From: Calditerrivibrio nitroreducens DSM 19672
GTDB taxonomy: Bacteria; Chrysiogenota; Deferribacteres; Deferribacterales; Calditerrivibrionaceae
DNA: 64,000 bases
Reading direction: 5' to 3'
NCBI RefSeq assembly: GCF_000183405.1
Contig: NC_014758.1
Location: 682,001 to 746,000, forward strand
The notes under the pieces are model-generated. The model saw nothing but the letters and a program-made list of their open reading frames with translations. It searched no databases and was not told the DNA's origin. A program made the position numbers and the translations under genes. Every line of letters begins with the position of its first letter. The first letter of the stretch is position 1. Positions 54,713 to 62,645 of this stretch are shown here, in pieces.

Positions 54713-54737
54713 GGCGGGTATACCCCGCCTTTTTTTA
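54713..54737 (+). terminator. Intrinsic terminator of the flagellin unit
   Basis: GGCGGG (54713-54718), loop TATAC, CCCGCC (54724-54729), then eight T. Confidence 0.92.
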
Positions 54738-54765
54738 CATGGTGGGATAAAATTTCCCGATCTTT

Positions 54766-54781
54766 TGGCATGGTAATTGAA
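54766..54781 (+). promoter_or_regulatory. Sigma-54 promoter of the pse operon
   Basis: TGGCAT-GGTAA-TTGAA: full -24 element and a TTGA -12 of the same style as the nifH and nifE promoters here. Predicted start near 54792; AAGGAGG at 54803-54809. Confidence 0.65.
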
Positions 54782-54814
54782 AAGATACCTTTAAAAACCT
54801 TTAAGGAGGTTTTT

Positions 54815-54970
54815 ATGAAAGGGTGCAGAAAATTTTCTTTGAGGCTTTTCACAAAAGAGTTGAAAAAAGTTTTCAACAGGATGTATAATGAAAGTGATAA
54901 ATTTGATATAACATCATATTTCAATGGACAGAAGATCCAGATAAGTTTCGAAAGGGTTAGGGGGAAGTGA
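54815..54970 (+). CDS. Unrecognised 51-aa protein at the head of the pse operon
   Basis: A short basic protein (start MKGCRKFSLRLFTKELKKVF, end ISFERVRGK) with a strong AAGGAGG site and its own sigma-54-type promoter, ending on the start of pseB (1-nt overlap with ATG 54970). Predicted helix then two strands. I do not recognise it. Its good translation signals and coupling argue for a real gene. It might be a regulator of flagellar glycosylation or flagellin translation, but nothing in the sequence proves that. Confidence 0.65.
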   Translation: MKGCRKFSLRLFTKELKKVFNRMYNESDKFDITSYFNGQKIQISFERVRGK

Positions 54971-55962
54971 TGTTTAAGGATAAAAATATTCTGATAACAG
55001 GTGGCACCGGTTCTTTTGGAAAAGAGTTTGTAAAATACCTTTTGAAAAATTGTGATCCAAAAAGGGTGGTGATATTCAGTCGGGATGAATTCAAACAGTA
55101 TGAGATGGCTCAGGAGTTTGGCGGAGATAGACGTCTGAGGTTTTTTTTAGGGGATGTAAGAGATAAGGATAGACTGTATAGAGCATTTTATGGAATAGAT
55201 TATGTGGTTCATGCCGCAGCATTAAAGCAGGTGCCGGCTGCAGAGTACAACCCTTTTGAAGTGATAAAAACAAATATTCTTGGGGCTCAAAATGTAATAG
55301 AAGCCTGCATAGATAATAATGTTAAAAAAGTGGTGGCGCTTTCTACGGATAAGGCTGCTATCCCTATAAATCTGTATGGTGCCACAAAACTCTGCTCCGA
55401 TAAACTATTCGTGGCTGGTAATTCATATGCTGGAGGTAGGGTGACGAGGTTTGGCGTTGTAAGATATGGGAATGTTCTTGGTAGTAGGGGCTCAGTATTA
55501 CCTTTATTCTTAAAACAGAAAAAAGAGGGTGTTGTCACGATTACCCATAAAGATATGACGAGGTTCTGGATTACTCTGCCCCAGGCAGTGGAGCTCGTGG
55601 TGAAAGCTTTTAAGTACATGACAGGTGGGGAGATTTTTGTGCCAAAGATTCCCAGTATGAAGATGATAGATTTTGCAAAAGCGATTGCACCAGAAGCTGA
55701 AATCAGAGAAATGGGGATCAGACCGGGAGAAAAGATGCATGAGGTGATGATCCCAGAAGATGATGCAAGGCATACAAGGGAGTACGATGATCATTATAGG
55801 ATAATTCCAGAGTTTCTGGACTGGAAAGCTCCAAAAGAGTTTGGCAATGGAGGTAAGCCTCTGCCGGAAGGATTTTCGTATAGGAGTGATAATAACAGCT
55901 GGTGGCTGACAGAACAGGAACTACTGAAAATAATCGATGAACTTGGTTTAAACGCTATATAG
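54970..55962 (+). CDS. pseB: UDP-N-acetylglucosamine 4,6-dehydratase (inverting)
   Basis: First enzyme of pseudaminic acid synthesis: dehydrates and C5-epimerises UDP-GlcNAc. From ATG 54970 it has 330 aa (short-chain dehydrogenase fold): NILITGGTGSFGKEFV (NAD(P)-binding), VHAAALKQVPAAEYNPFE, STDKAAIPINLYGATKL (the Thr-Asp-Lys of inverting dehydratases), RFGVVRYGNVLGSRGSV. ATG is preferred to GTG 54967 because GGGG is better spaced. Next gene is pseC. Confidence 0.95.
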   Translation: MFKDKNILITGGTGSFGKEFVKYLLKNCDPKRVVIFSRDEFKQYEMAQEFGGDRRLRFFLGDVRDKDRLYRAFYGIDYVVHAAALKQVPAAEYNPFEVIKTNILGAQNVIEACIDNNVKKVVALSTDKAAIPINLYGATKLCSDKLFVAGNSYAGGRVTRFGVVRYGNVLGSRGSVLPLFLKQKKEGVVTITHKDMTRFWITLPQAVELVVKAFKYMTGGEIFVPKIPSMKMIDFAKAIAPEAEIREMGIRPGEKMHEVMIPEDDARHTREYDDHYRIIPEFLDWKAPKEFGNGGKPLPEGFSYRSDNNSWWLTEQELLKIIDELGLNAI

Positions 55963-55984
55963 ATATTAAAGGATGGTTATTAAC

Positions 55985-57178
55985 ATGAAATATATCCCTT
56001 ACGGAAAACAGAATATAGATGAAGAAGATATACAATCTGTGGTTGAAGTTTTAATGTCTGATTTTTTAACACAAGGGCCAAAAATAGATGAATTCGAAGA
56101 AAAGCTTGCGGAGTTTTGTGGGGCAAAGTATGCTGTTTTGTTTAATAGTGGGACGGCTGCGCTGCATGCGGCTTATTTTTCCATTGGTCTTTCCAAAGGG
56201 GATGAGTTTATCACCACACCAATCACCTTTGTGGCTACAGCTAATGCTGGTGTATATCTTGGGGCAAAACCGGTTTTTGTGGATATTGAGAAAGATACGG
56301 GTAATATTGATGCTGGAAAAATTGAGGATAAAATTTCTGATAGGACGAAACTCATAGTTCCCGTTCATTATGCGGGGCATCCCTGTGATATGAAAAAGAT
56401 AAAAGAGATTGCTGATAAATACAATTTAAAGGTTGTGGAGGATGGATGCCATGCGTTGGGAGCAGAATATATTGTTCAATGTTCAAGTTTCAATGTCCAA
56501 GGTTCAACGTTTAAAGTGGGGTCATGTCAATTTTCGGATATGACAGTTTTTAGCTTTCACCCGGTAAAACATATCACCACAGGTGAGGGTGGAGCTGTTT
56601 TGACGAATAAAAAAGAGTATTATGAAAAACTTTTGATCTTTAGAACTCATGGAATTACGCGGGATGTTTCAAAGTTTAAAGCTCAAGATTCAGCGTCTGA
56701 GGGTGATTGGTATTACGAGATGCAGTGTTTGGGATATAATTACAGAATGACAGATATTCAGGCGGCATTGGGTATGAGCCAGCTAAAAAAGCTTGATAAT
56801 TTTGTGGAGAGAAGAAGGCAGATAGCAAAAAAATATTATAGTATTTTTAAAGAGTTGGATTATTTTGACCTTCCGGAAGAAAAGGTGTATGCCCACCATT
56901 CATACCATCTTTACCATGTGAGGCTGAAAGATAAGTATGTCCGGAGGAAGGTAGATATTTTTCGTATGTTGAGGGGTAATGGTGTGGGTGTACAGGTTCA
57001 TTATATCCCTGTCTATTGGCAACCTTTTTATGAAGAACTTGGATTTAAAAAAGGTATCTGTACAGATGCGGAGGATTTTTATAGAAGAGAGATCAGCTTA
57101 CCTATTTATCCTGCCATGACAGATGAGGATGTCGATTTTGTAGCATCAAAAATTGATGAGGTGTTTAGATCATTATGA
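55985..57178 (+). CDS. pseC: PLP-dependent UDP-4-keto-sugar aminotransferase with repeat-tract insertion
   Basis: Second pseudaminate enzyme, adding the 4-amino group to the PseB product. The 397-aa DegT/DnrJ family protein shows FNSGTAALHAAYFSIGL, VHYAGHPCDM, VVEDGCHALGAEY and FHPVKHITTGEGGAVL with the PLP lysine, and YNYRMTDIQAALGMSQL. Between GAEY and the SDMTVFSFHP strand lies a 14-residue stretch (VQCSSFNVQGSTFK) encoded by six heptamers of GTTCAAN type; a second degenerate tract is at 56667-56694. The frame is kept. ATG 55985 is preferred over ATG 55973, which overlaps the AAGGATGG binding site. Confidence 0.93.
   Translation: MKYIPYGKQNIDEEDIQSVVEVLMSDFLTQGPKIDEFEEKLAEFCGAKYAVLFNSGTAALHAAYFSIGLSKGDEFITTPITFVATANAGVYLGAKPVFVDIEKDTGNIDAGKIEDKISDRTKLIVPVHYAGHPCDMKKIKEIADKYNLKVVEDGCHALGAEYIVQCSSFNVQGSTFKVGSCQFSDMTVFSFHPVKHITTGEGGAVLTNKKEYYEKLLIFRTHGITRDVSKFKAQDSASEGDWYYEMQCLGYNYRMTDIQAALGMSQLKKLDNFVERRRQIAKKYYSIFKELDYFDLPEEKVYAHHSYHLYHVRLKDKYVRRKVDIFRMLRGNGVGVQVHYIPVYWQPFYEELGFKKGICTDAEDFYRREISLPIYPAMTDEDVDFVASKIDEVFRSL
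56474..56515. repeat. Heptamer tract inside pseC
   Basis: Six tandem heptamers: GTTCAAT, GTTCAAG, TTTCAAT, GTCCAAG, GTTCAAC, GTTTAAA. 42 bp in total, so 14 codons and no frame change. It falls in a loop region between conserved blocks of the enzyme. Confidence 0.85.
56667..56694. repeat. Second, degenerate heptamer tract inside pseC
   Basis: Four heptamer-like units TTTCAAA, GTTTAAA, GCTCAAG, ATTCAGC, coding for about SKFKAQDSA in another loop of PseC. More decayed than the first tract. Confidence 0.5.
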
Positions 57179-58023
57179 AAATAGGTGCAATTATACAGGC
57201 AAGGGTCTCATCCACCAGGCTTCCTAAAAAAGTTTTGCTAAATCTACCTTATGAATCAGAAATTACAGTGCTACAGCAGGTTATCAGAAGGGTATTTAAA
57301 TCTAATAAGATAAGTGATGTGGTGGTGGCCACCACAACAGATTATGATGACAATGTTATTGTAGAATATGCGGAAAAAGAGAATGCTAAATGGTTTCGGG
57401 GTAGTAAAGAGGATCTCCTGAGTAGATACTATCTTGCGGCTAAAGAAAATAAATTGGATGTGATAGTACGGATAACTTCCGATTGTCCATGTATTGATTG
57501 GGAGATTATAGATTTAGTTATTGAGCATCATATTTCTGAAAAATCTGACTATACATCAAATACTTTAAAAAGAACTTTTCCCCACGGTCTTGACGTGGAG
57601 GTTTTGTCATTTGAGTCTCTTGAAAAAGCATATATAAATGCAAAAGAGAGTTTTGAAAGGGAGCATGTTTGTCCGTATATATATACCACCCACAAAGATG
57701 AATTTAAAGTATGCAGTGTGGAGTCTAGTCAGCATTTATCTGGAGATGATATTAGAATTACACTTGATACAGAAGAGGATTACGCACTTTTGTGTGCTGT
57801 GTATGATTATCTGTTTTTTCATAATGAATATTTTAAAGCAATTGATATAATTAAACTTTTTAAACAAAAACCATGGCTTAAGCTGATAAATAAAAAAGTT
57901 GTTCAGAAGAAGACTTTTACAAATTTGAATGATGAAATATCTGAAGCCATAAAGGTTTTAAAATTGCAAGATTTATACAACAGTGCAAACATGTTGGAAA
58001 ATATTATAAAAAAAGAACAATAG
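57175..58023 (+). CDS. SpsF/PseF-like cytidylyltransferase (probable CMP-pseudaminate synthase)
   Basis: A 282-aa nucleotidyltransferase of the CMP-Kdo-synthetase-like family: GAIIQARVSSTRLPKKVLL (nucleotide binding), VVVATTTDYDDN, RITSDCPCIDWEIID (metal and sugar binding), HGLDVEV, FEREHVCPYIY and DDIRITLDTEEDY. Within a pse operon it probably activates the nine-carbon sugar with CTP, the role of PseF. The annotation 'SpsF, spore coat polysaccharide' is the usual family name. The last about 60 residues are extra compared with short PseF. It overlaps pseC by 4 nt. Confidence 0.85.
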   Translation: MKIGAIIQARVSSTRLPKKVLLNLPYESEITVLQQVIRRVFKSNKISDVVVATTTDYDDNVIVEYAEKENAKWFRGSKEDLLSRYYLAAKENKLDVIVRITSDCPCIDWEIIDLVIEHHISEKSDYTSNTLKRTFPHGLDVEVLSFESLEKAYINAKESFEREHVCPYIYTTHKDEFKVCSVESSQHLSGDDIRITLDTEEDYALLCAVYDYLFFHNEYFKAIDIIKLFKQKPWLKLINKKVVQKKTFTNLNDEISEAIKVLKLQDLYNSANMLENIIKKEQ

Positions 58024-58070
58024 ATAAAAAACTAAGATATATTGCTATTTGTAATACACTAAATAAATAA

Positions 58071-58117
58071 TTGCAAAGATTTTTGATGGCATTATAATGT
58101 GTATATGGAGGTGTATA
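58071..58117 (+). promoter_or_regulatory. vapBC promoter and operator-like repeats
   Basis: TTGCAA (58071-58076), 16-bp spacer, perfect TATAAT (58093-58098). Two direct copies of GTGTATA (58099-58105 and 58111-58117), 12 bp apart, overlap the transcription start and are a possible autoregulatory VapB site. The 94-bp gap has no other feature. Confidence 0.5.
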
Positions 58118-58318
58118 GTGAGGACAAATATTGTGATAGATGATAAATTGTTGGAAGAAGCTATGAAACTTAGTAACATTAAATCTAAAAAAGAGTTAGT
58201 GAATACTGCCTTAAGAGAATTTGTAGAAAATTTAAAAAGAAAAAATATTAAGGAACTAAAAGGTAAAATAAAGTTTAAAGATGATTATGATTATAAATCA
58301 ATGAGGATAGGGGTATAA
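58118..58318 (+). CDS. vapB: VapB-type antitoxin
   Basis: A 66-aa antitoxin. GTG 58118 is chosen, with GGAGGTG 5 nt upstream. The first about 45 residues are a ribbon-helix-helix-like DNA-binding part (RTNIVIDDKLLEEAMKLSNI, KKELVNTALREFVENLKRK), and the C terminus (GKIKFKDDYDYKSMRIG) is the toxin-wrapping segment common in VapB partners of PIN toxins. It neutralises the next gene product and should repress its own promoter. Confidence 0.9.
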   Translation: MRTNIVIDDKLLEEAMKLSNIKSKKELVNTALREFVENLKRKNIKELKGKIKFKDDYDYKSMRIGV

Positions 58319-58320
58319 GA

Positions 58321-58722
58321 TTGATTTTAGTGGATACGTCAGTTTTAATTGATTATTTCAAAGGAAATTGCAACGATAAAACCGATAAGCTCGACTTTAT
58401 AATTGATAGAGGAATAGAGTATGGTATAAATAATTTCATTTATCAGGAAATATTGCAAGGTGCTGCAACATCAAAGGAATTTAATATCTTAAATGAATAT
58501 TTATCATCTTTGAAATTTTATTATTTAAAATTAGGCCTAAAATCATACGAAAATGCAGCAAAATATTATTTTGAATGTAGAAAAAATGGCATCACAGTTA
58601 GAAGTACTATAGATATGTTAATTATTGAAACTGCTCTGGAAAACGATTTATATCTTTTACATAACGATAGAGATTTTGATAATGTGACAAAAGTTATAAA
58701 AGATTTGAAAATATATCAATGA
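58321..58722 (+). CDS. vapC: VapC-type PIN-domain toxin
   Basis: A 133-aa predicted RNase. Start TTG 58321, 2 nt after vapB. PIN acidic residues: Asp in LVDTSVLIDYFKG (residue 4), Glu in IYQEILQGA, Asp in RSTIDMLIIETALEN and DRDFDN near the C terminus, so it looks intact. VapC toxins cleave tRNA or rRNA. The module stands between two pseudaminate genes and probably has its own promoter. Confidence 0.92.
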   Translation: MILVDTSVLIDYFKGNCNDKTDKLDFIIDRGIEYGINNFIYQEILQGAATSKEFNILNEYLSSLKFYYLKLGLKSYENAAKYYFECRKNGITVRSTIDMLIIETALENDLYLLHNDRDFDNVTKVIKDLKIYQ

Positions 58723-58735
58723 GCTGGAGAGTGAA

Positions 58736-59731
58736 TTGTTAAAAGTGTATATTCTTTCCGAAGCAGGTAAAAATGTAGGATTTGGTCATCTGATGAGGAT
58801 GATGGGGATTTATCAGGCTTTTGAGACTAAAAATATAATACCTACATTTATTATTAATGGTGACCAGTCCGTAGAGGAGTATTTGAAAGATATAGATTAC
58901 AAGGTTTTCAACTGGTTGGATGAAAGGGATAGGCTTTATAACATGATTAAAGATGCAGATATTGCAATAATTGATAGCTATCTGGCGGATGAGATAATCT
59001 ATGAAAATATCAGTAAACTTGTGAAATTACCTGTTTACTATGATGATAATAATAGGATAGAATATCCTGAGGGCGTCATCGTAAATGGAAATATTTATGC
59101 AAAAGAACTTGATTATCCAAAAAAAACTGGTAGAATTTACTTACTGGGTTTAGAGTATTTGCCACTCAGAAAAGAGTTTTGGGATGTACCGGAAAAGAAG
59201 GTGAGGGAAAAGGTTGAAACTATTATGGTTACTTTTGGTGGAGATGATTCCCGTAACATGACGCCAAAGGTCTTAAAGATATTGGCTGACAACCACCCGC
59301 ATGTTAAAAAGAATGTAATAATAGGCAAAGGTTTTAACAATATAAAAGAGATAGAGGAAGCTTCTGATGAAAATACAGCTTTAATTTATTTTCCTGACGC
59401 CCAAAAGATGAAAGAGGTGATGATTGAGAGTGATATTGCAATTTCGGCCGGTGGACAGACTTTATATGAGCTTGCAAGAGTGGGGGTGCCAACAATTGCC
59501 GTTATAGTAGCAGAAAATCAGCTTGGAAATGTTACTAATTTTTTGTGTAAAAATTTAATTTATCATTCGGAATTTTATAATGATCTTAATTTAAATAAAA
59601 ATATAAAGAAAAGTGTCTTTGATTTGTTTGAATATGAAAAGCGTGCTCGGCTTAATATTATGTTAGGAAATCAACTTGATGGTTTAGGTCAAAATAGGCT
59701 TATAGAACATTTGATGGAAATTTGTGGATAA
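58736..59731 (+). CDS. pseG: UDP-2,4-diacetamido-trideoxy-altropyranose hydrolase
   Basis: Removes UDP from the activated hexose in the pseudaminate pathway. The 331-aa protein has the PseG layout of a GT-B-like fold: YILSEAGKNVGFGHLMRMMG (residue 4 onward, catalytic His in GFGHLMR), YYDDNNRIEYPEGVIVNGN, VTFGGDDSRNMTPKVL and ISAGGQTLYELARVGVPTI. The start is TTG 58736 with GGAGAG upstream. It is split from the rest of the pse operon by vapBC. Confidence 0.9.
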   Translation: MLKVYILSEAGKNVGFGHLMRMMGIYQAFETKNIIPTFIINGDQSVEEYLKDIDYKVFNWLDERDRLYNMIKDADIAIIDSYLADEIIYENISKLVKLPVYYDDNNRIEYPEGVIVNGNIYAKELDYPKKTGRIYLLGLEYLPLRKEFWDVPEKKVREKVETIMVTFGGDDSRNMTPKVLKILADNHPHVKKNVIIGKGFNNIKEIEEASDENTALIYFPDAQKMKEVMIESDIAISAGGQTLYELARVGVPTIAVIVAENQLGNVTNFLCKNLIYHSEFYNDLNLNKNIKKSVFDLFEYEKRARLNIMLGNQLDGLGQNRLIEHLMEICG

Positions 59732-59778
59732 AAGATAACTACTATGTTTAATAGAAAAGAAATTTTTTCTAATAATTT

Positions 59779-59794
59779 TGGCATTAAAATTGCA
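59779..59794 (+). promoter_or_regulatory. Sigma-54 promoter of the DAHP-synthase cassette
   Basis: TGGCAT-TAAAA-TTGCA matches the -24/-12 consensus at all invariant positions. Predicted start near 59805; AGGTG just before ATG 59824. No TGT-N10-ACA lies nearby, so a flagellar or NtrC-type activator is more likely than NifA. Confidence 0.75.
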
Positions 59795-59823
59795 ATTTTA
59801 AGTAAAACATAACAGGTGTTGAT

Positions 59824-61179
59824 ATGAGTAAAAAAATTGAACAATTAACTGAATGGAGAAGTTATAAAATAAAACAACAACCGGTGTGGTATAATAAAGA
59901 GCTGGCTATAAATGTACTATCTCAAATCGCTAAATTACCTGCACTTGTATTTGCTGGAGAGACAAGAAATTTAAAAAATAACCTTATAGATGTGGAACAA
60001 GGTCGTACTATTTTATTGCAATGTGGCGATTGCTCAGAAAATTTTGATTACTGTCATGGTCCACGAATACATAATATGCTTAGAATAATTTTTCAGATGG
60101 CTTTAATAATATCTTTTAAAACAAAGAAAAAAGTTTTAAAGATAGGAAGAATTGCTGGTCAATATGCAAAACCTAGAAGTAATGATTATGAAATCATTAA
60201 TGGAGTAAAATTACCTGTTTACAGAGGTGATATTATTAATGGATATGAGCCAACATTGGATAGTAGAAAGCATGATCCAGAAAGGATGCTTAAAGCTTAT
60301 TTTTATTCTGCTGCAACTTTAAATCTTATAAGAGCTTTTACGCAGGGTGGGTATGCATCTTTAGAATATATGTTAGATTGGCAAAGACACTTTTTTTCAA
60401 ATTCTAAAATAATGTATTATTATGTAGATTTAGTTAGAGAAATTGAAAATAATATTAGATTTATTAGGTCATTAGGTATTAATACTAATGAAAAGGTATC
60501 TAGTTTGATGGAATTTTTTATCTCGCATGAAGGTTTGTTGTTGGAATATGAGGAAAAATTATGTAGAATAGATACGTTGACATATGATCTTTATTCAACA
60601 AGTGCACATATGCTTTGGATTGGCAATAGAACTAGGGAGCCTGAGGGTGCTCATGCTTATTTTATGAGTAACATTAATAATCCTGTAGGTATTAAAATTG
60701 GACCAGGATATGATGTGAATGAGATTAATAAGTTACTTTGCAAATTAAATCCTAATAATCATAGAGGTAAAATTGTTTTGATTACAAGATTTGGATATGA
60801 TAAAATAGAAAAGGAAATAATCCCTTTGATTGAAATGATTAAGAATGATAAACTTAATCTTTCTATTATTTGTGATCCAGTTCATGGTAATACTGAAACT
60901 ATAAATAATATTAAAATTAGAAGATTTGAAAATATAGTCAAAGAAACTGAATTATTTTTTAAAATCCTAACGGACTATAAATTATATCCTGGAGGAGTTC
61001 ATTTGGAAATGACTAGTGATAATGTAACAGAATGTTTAGGAGGATTATCGGGGATTAGCGAAAATGATCTTAATCTGAATTATACCACTTATTGTGATCC
61101 CAGGCTTAACGCAGATCAAGCTGTTGAGTATGCTTTTAAACTTGCGGAGATTATAAATGAAACATCAAACAATTTATGA
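59824..61179 (+). CDS. Class II (plant/secondary-metabolism type) DAHP synthase homologue
   Basis: Condenses phosphoenolpyruvate with erythrose 4-phosphate (or an amino analogue). The 451-aa protein retains the class II signature and active-site motifs: LLQCGDCSENFD (metal Cys), RIAGQYAKPRS, RAFTQGGYAS, EGAHAYFMSNINNPVGIKIGPG region, ITRFG, DPVHGNT (metal His), HLEMTSDNVTECLGG (metal Glu), CDPRLNADQAVEYAF (metal Asp). Class II enzymes serve the shikimate pathway in some bacteria and aminoshikimate or phenazine pathways in others (RifH, PhzC). Coding DNA is more AT-rich than the core genes. The role beside the pse genes is unknown. Confidence 0.9.
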   Translation: MSKKIEQLTEWRSYKIKQQPVWYNKELAINVLSQIAKLPALVFAGETRNLKNNLIDVEQGRTILLQCGDCSENFDYCHGPRIHNMLRIIFQMALIISFKTKKKVLKIGRIAGQYAKPRSNDYEIINGVKLPVYRGDIINGYEPTLDSRKHDPERMLKAYFYSAATLNLIRAFTQGGYASLEYMLDWQRHFFSNSKIMYYYVDLVREIENNIRFIRSLGINTNEKVSSLMEFFISHEGLLLEYEEKLCRIDTLTYDLYSTSAHMLWIGNRTREPEGAHAYFMSNINNPVGIKIGPGYDVNEINKLLCKLNPNNHRGKIVLITRFGYDKIEKEIIPLIEMIKNDKLNLSIICDPVHGNTETINNIKIRRFENIVKETELFFKILTDYKLYPGGVHLEMTSDNVTECLGGLSGISENDLNLNYTTYCDPRLNADQAVEYAFKLAEIINETSNNL

Positions 61180-62644
61180 TTATTTATGTAAATCGGTTTT
61201 AAAACAGAATGAGAAAATTGCTTACGTTATTGATGGTAAGAAATATTCTTATACACAAGTATTAAATGATGTTAATAAATTAATAAATTTTTTTTATAAG
61301 AATAATCTTCATAACAAAGAGATAGTTGCTTTTTACTTTGATAATTCTTATGAATTTTTAATATCAATAATTGCTGCTTCTTTTTATAAATTAAGTATAA
61401 TGCCTTTAAATACTATGTTATCTTTAAGTCAAAACGAATATATCATAAATAAGTATAAAATTTCTAAAGTCATTACTAATTTAAATCAAAATTTCAAAAA
61501 TGTTTATCAAGTAATAAATATATGCGGTTTTTCTAATGAAAGTAGTAATATATCTGAAAATATAATGAAATTTAAAAATGAGGATTATAAACATGAGTTT
61601 TTAATTACTACAACATCAGGTTCAACAAGTGAGCCTAAGGCGATAGTATTGACTCAGGAAAATAAAATCAATAGAGCTTTTAAGACTGCAATAATTCCCT
61701 ATGGATTGAGTGAAAATGATGTTATTATCACTACAACTCCAATGTATCATTCGTTAGCTTTTAGGCTATCTTTGCTACCTATTTATATTGGTGCTACAGG
61801 AGTGATTTTGAAAAAATTTGCACCTGAAATGTGGCTTTCTACTGTAGATAGAGAAAAGGTGACGTTTTCAATTTTAGTTTCTAATCAAATTGTTTCAATA
61901 GTTGATCTCATAGAAAAAAATAATTCACTATATAATTTAAATAATCTAAAATATTTGGTGTCTTCATCTGCATCTTTTAATGAAGAGATTCGGAAAAAAG
62001 TATTAAAATATTTTAACTGTGAAATTCATGAAATATACGGCACATCAGAAACATCAACAGCTACAGATATAAACTTATTAAAATTCCCTAATAAGTTTAA
62101 AAGCGTAGGTTATCCTATTTCTGGGGTTTCAATTAAAATATTGGATAATGATAAAAATGAATTAAAATACAATAATATTGGTGAGATTGCTATAAAAACA
62201 GACTTAATATTCAAAGAATATTTGAACATGCAAAAAGAGACTGAAATTTCCTTCACAAAAGACAGGTATTTTTTAACAGGAGATTTAGGCTATATAGATG
62301 AAGATGGTTTTTTATATTTCAAAGGCAGAAAAAAATTTATTTACAAGGTTGGAGCTATCAATGTTTATCCAGAAGATATAGAAAAAGTTTTATTAGAATT
62401 TGAAGGTATAAAAGAGTGTTGTGTGGTTGGCATTCCTGAAAATAGTTTCTTAGGAACTAAGCTTGTAGCTTATTTTACTTCCAATGAAAAAATTGATTTG
62501 CCAGAATTGAGAAAGTTCTGCTTAAAAAGATTATCTACTTATCAAGTACCTTTTAAGTTTATAAAATTGGATGAATTACCAAAAAATCACGTAGGTAAGA
62601 TAGATAGGAAGAATTTAGAAAAAATTGCTTTAGAGGATAATTAA
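61157..62644 (+). CDS. AMP-forming acyl/aryl ligase (ANL superfamily)
   Basis: Activates a carboxylic acid as adenylate and passes it to CoA or a carrier. The 495-aa protein has the core motifs TTTSGSTSEPKAIVLT (phosphate loop), YGTSETSTATD, FLTGDLGYIDEDGFLYFKGR (ribose Asp and hinge) and the C-terminal catalytic Lys in GKIDRKNLE. The substrate is not evident; the pocket part is divergent. It overlaps the DAHP synthase by 23 nt, so the two are tightly linked. No carrier-protein gene is seen up to the window end. Very AT-rich codons. Confidence 0.9.
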   Translation: MKHQTIYDYLCKSVLKQNEKIAYVIDGKKYSYTQVLNDVNKLINFFYKNNLHNKEIVAFYFDNSYEFLISIIAASFYKLSIMPLNTMLSLSQNEYIINKYKISKVITNLNQNFKNVYQVINICGFSNESSNISENIMKFKNEDYKHEFLITTTSGSTSEPKAIVLTQENKINRAFKTAIIPYGLSENDVIITTTPMYHSLAFRLSLLPIYIGATGVILKKFAPEMWLSTVDREKVTFSILVSNQIVSIVDLIEKNNSLYNLNNLKYLVSSSASFNEEIRKKVLKYFNCEIHEIYGTSETSTATDINLLKFPNKFKSVGYPISGVSIKILDNDKNELKYNNIGEIAIKTDLIFKEYLNMQKETEISFTKDRYFLTGDLGYIDEDGFLYFKGRKKFIYKVGAINVYPEDIEKVLLEFEGIKECCVVGIPENSFLGTKLVAYFTSNEKIDLPELRKFCLKRLSTYQVPFKFIKLDELPKNHVGKIDRKNLEKIALEDN

Positions 62645-62645
62645 T

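Noticed and set aside
54710-54814. Upstream extension of the 51-aa gene before pseB
   Set aside because: It would begin within the flagellin terminator and upstream of the sigma-54 promoter.
59824-61179. The DAHP synthase being a PseI (pseudaminate synthase)
   Set aside because: All class II DAHP synthase motifs are present and no NeuB-family signature or SAF domain is seen.
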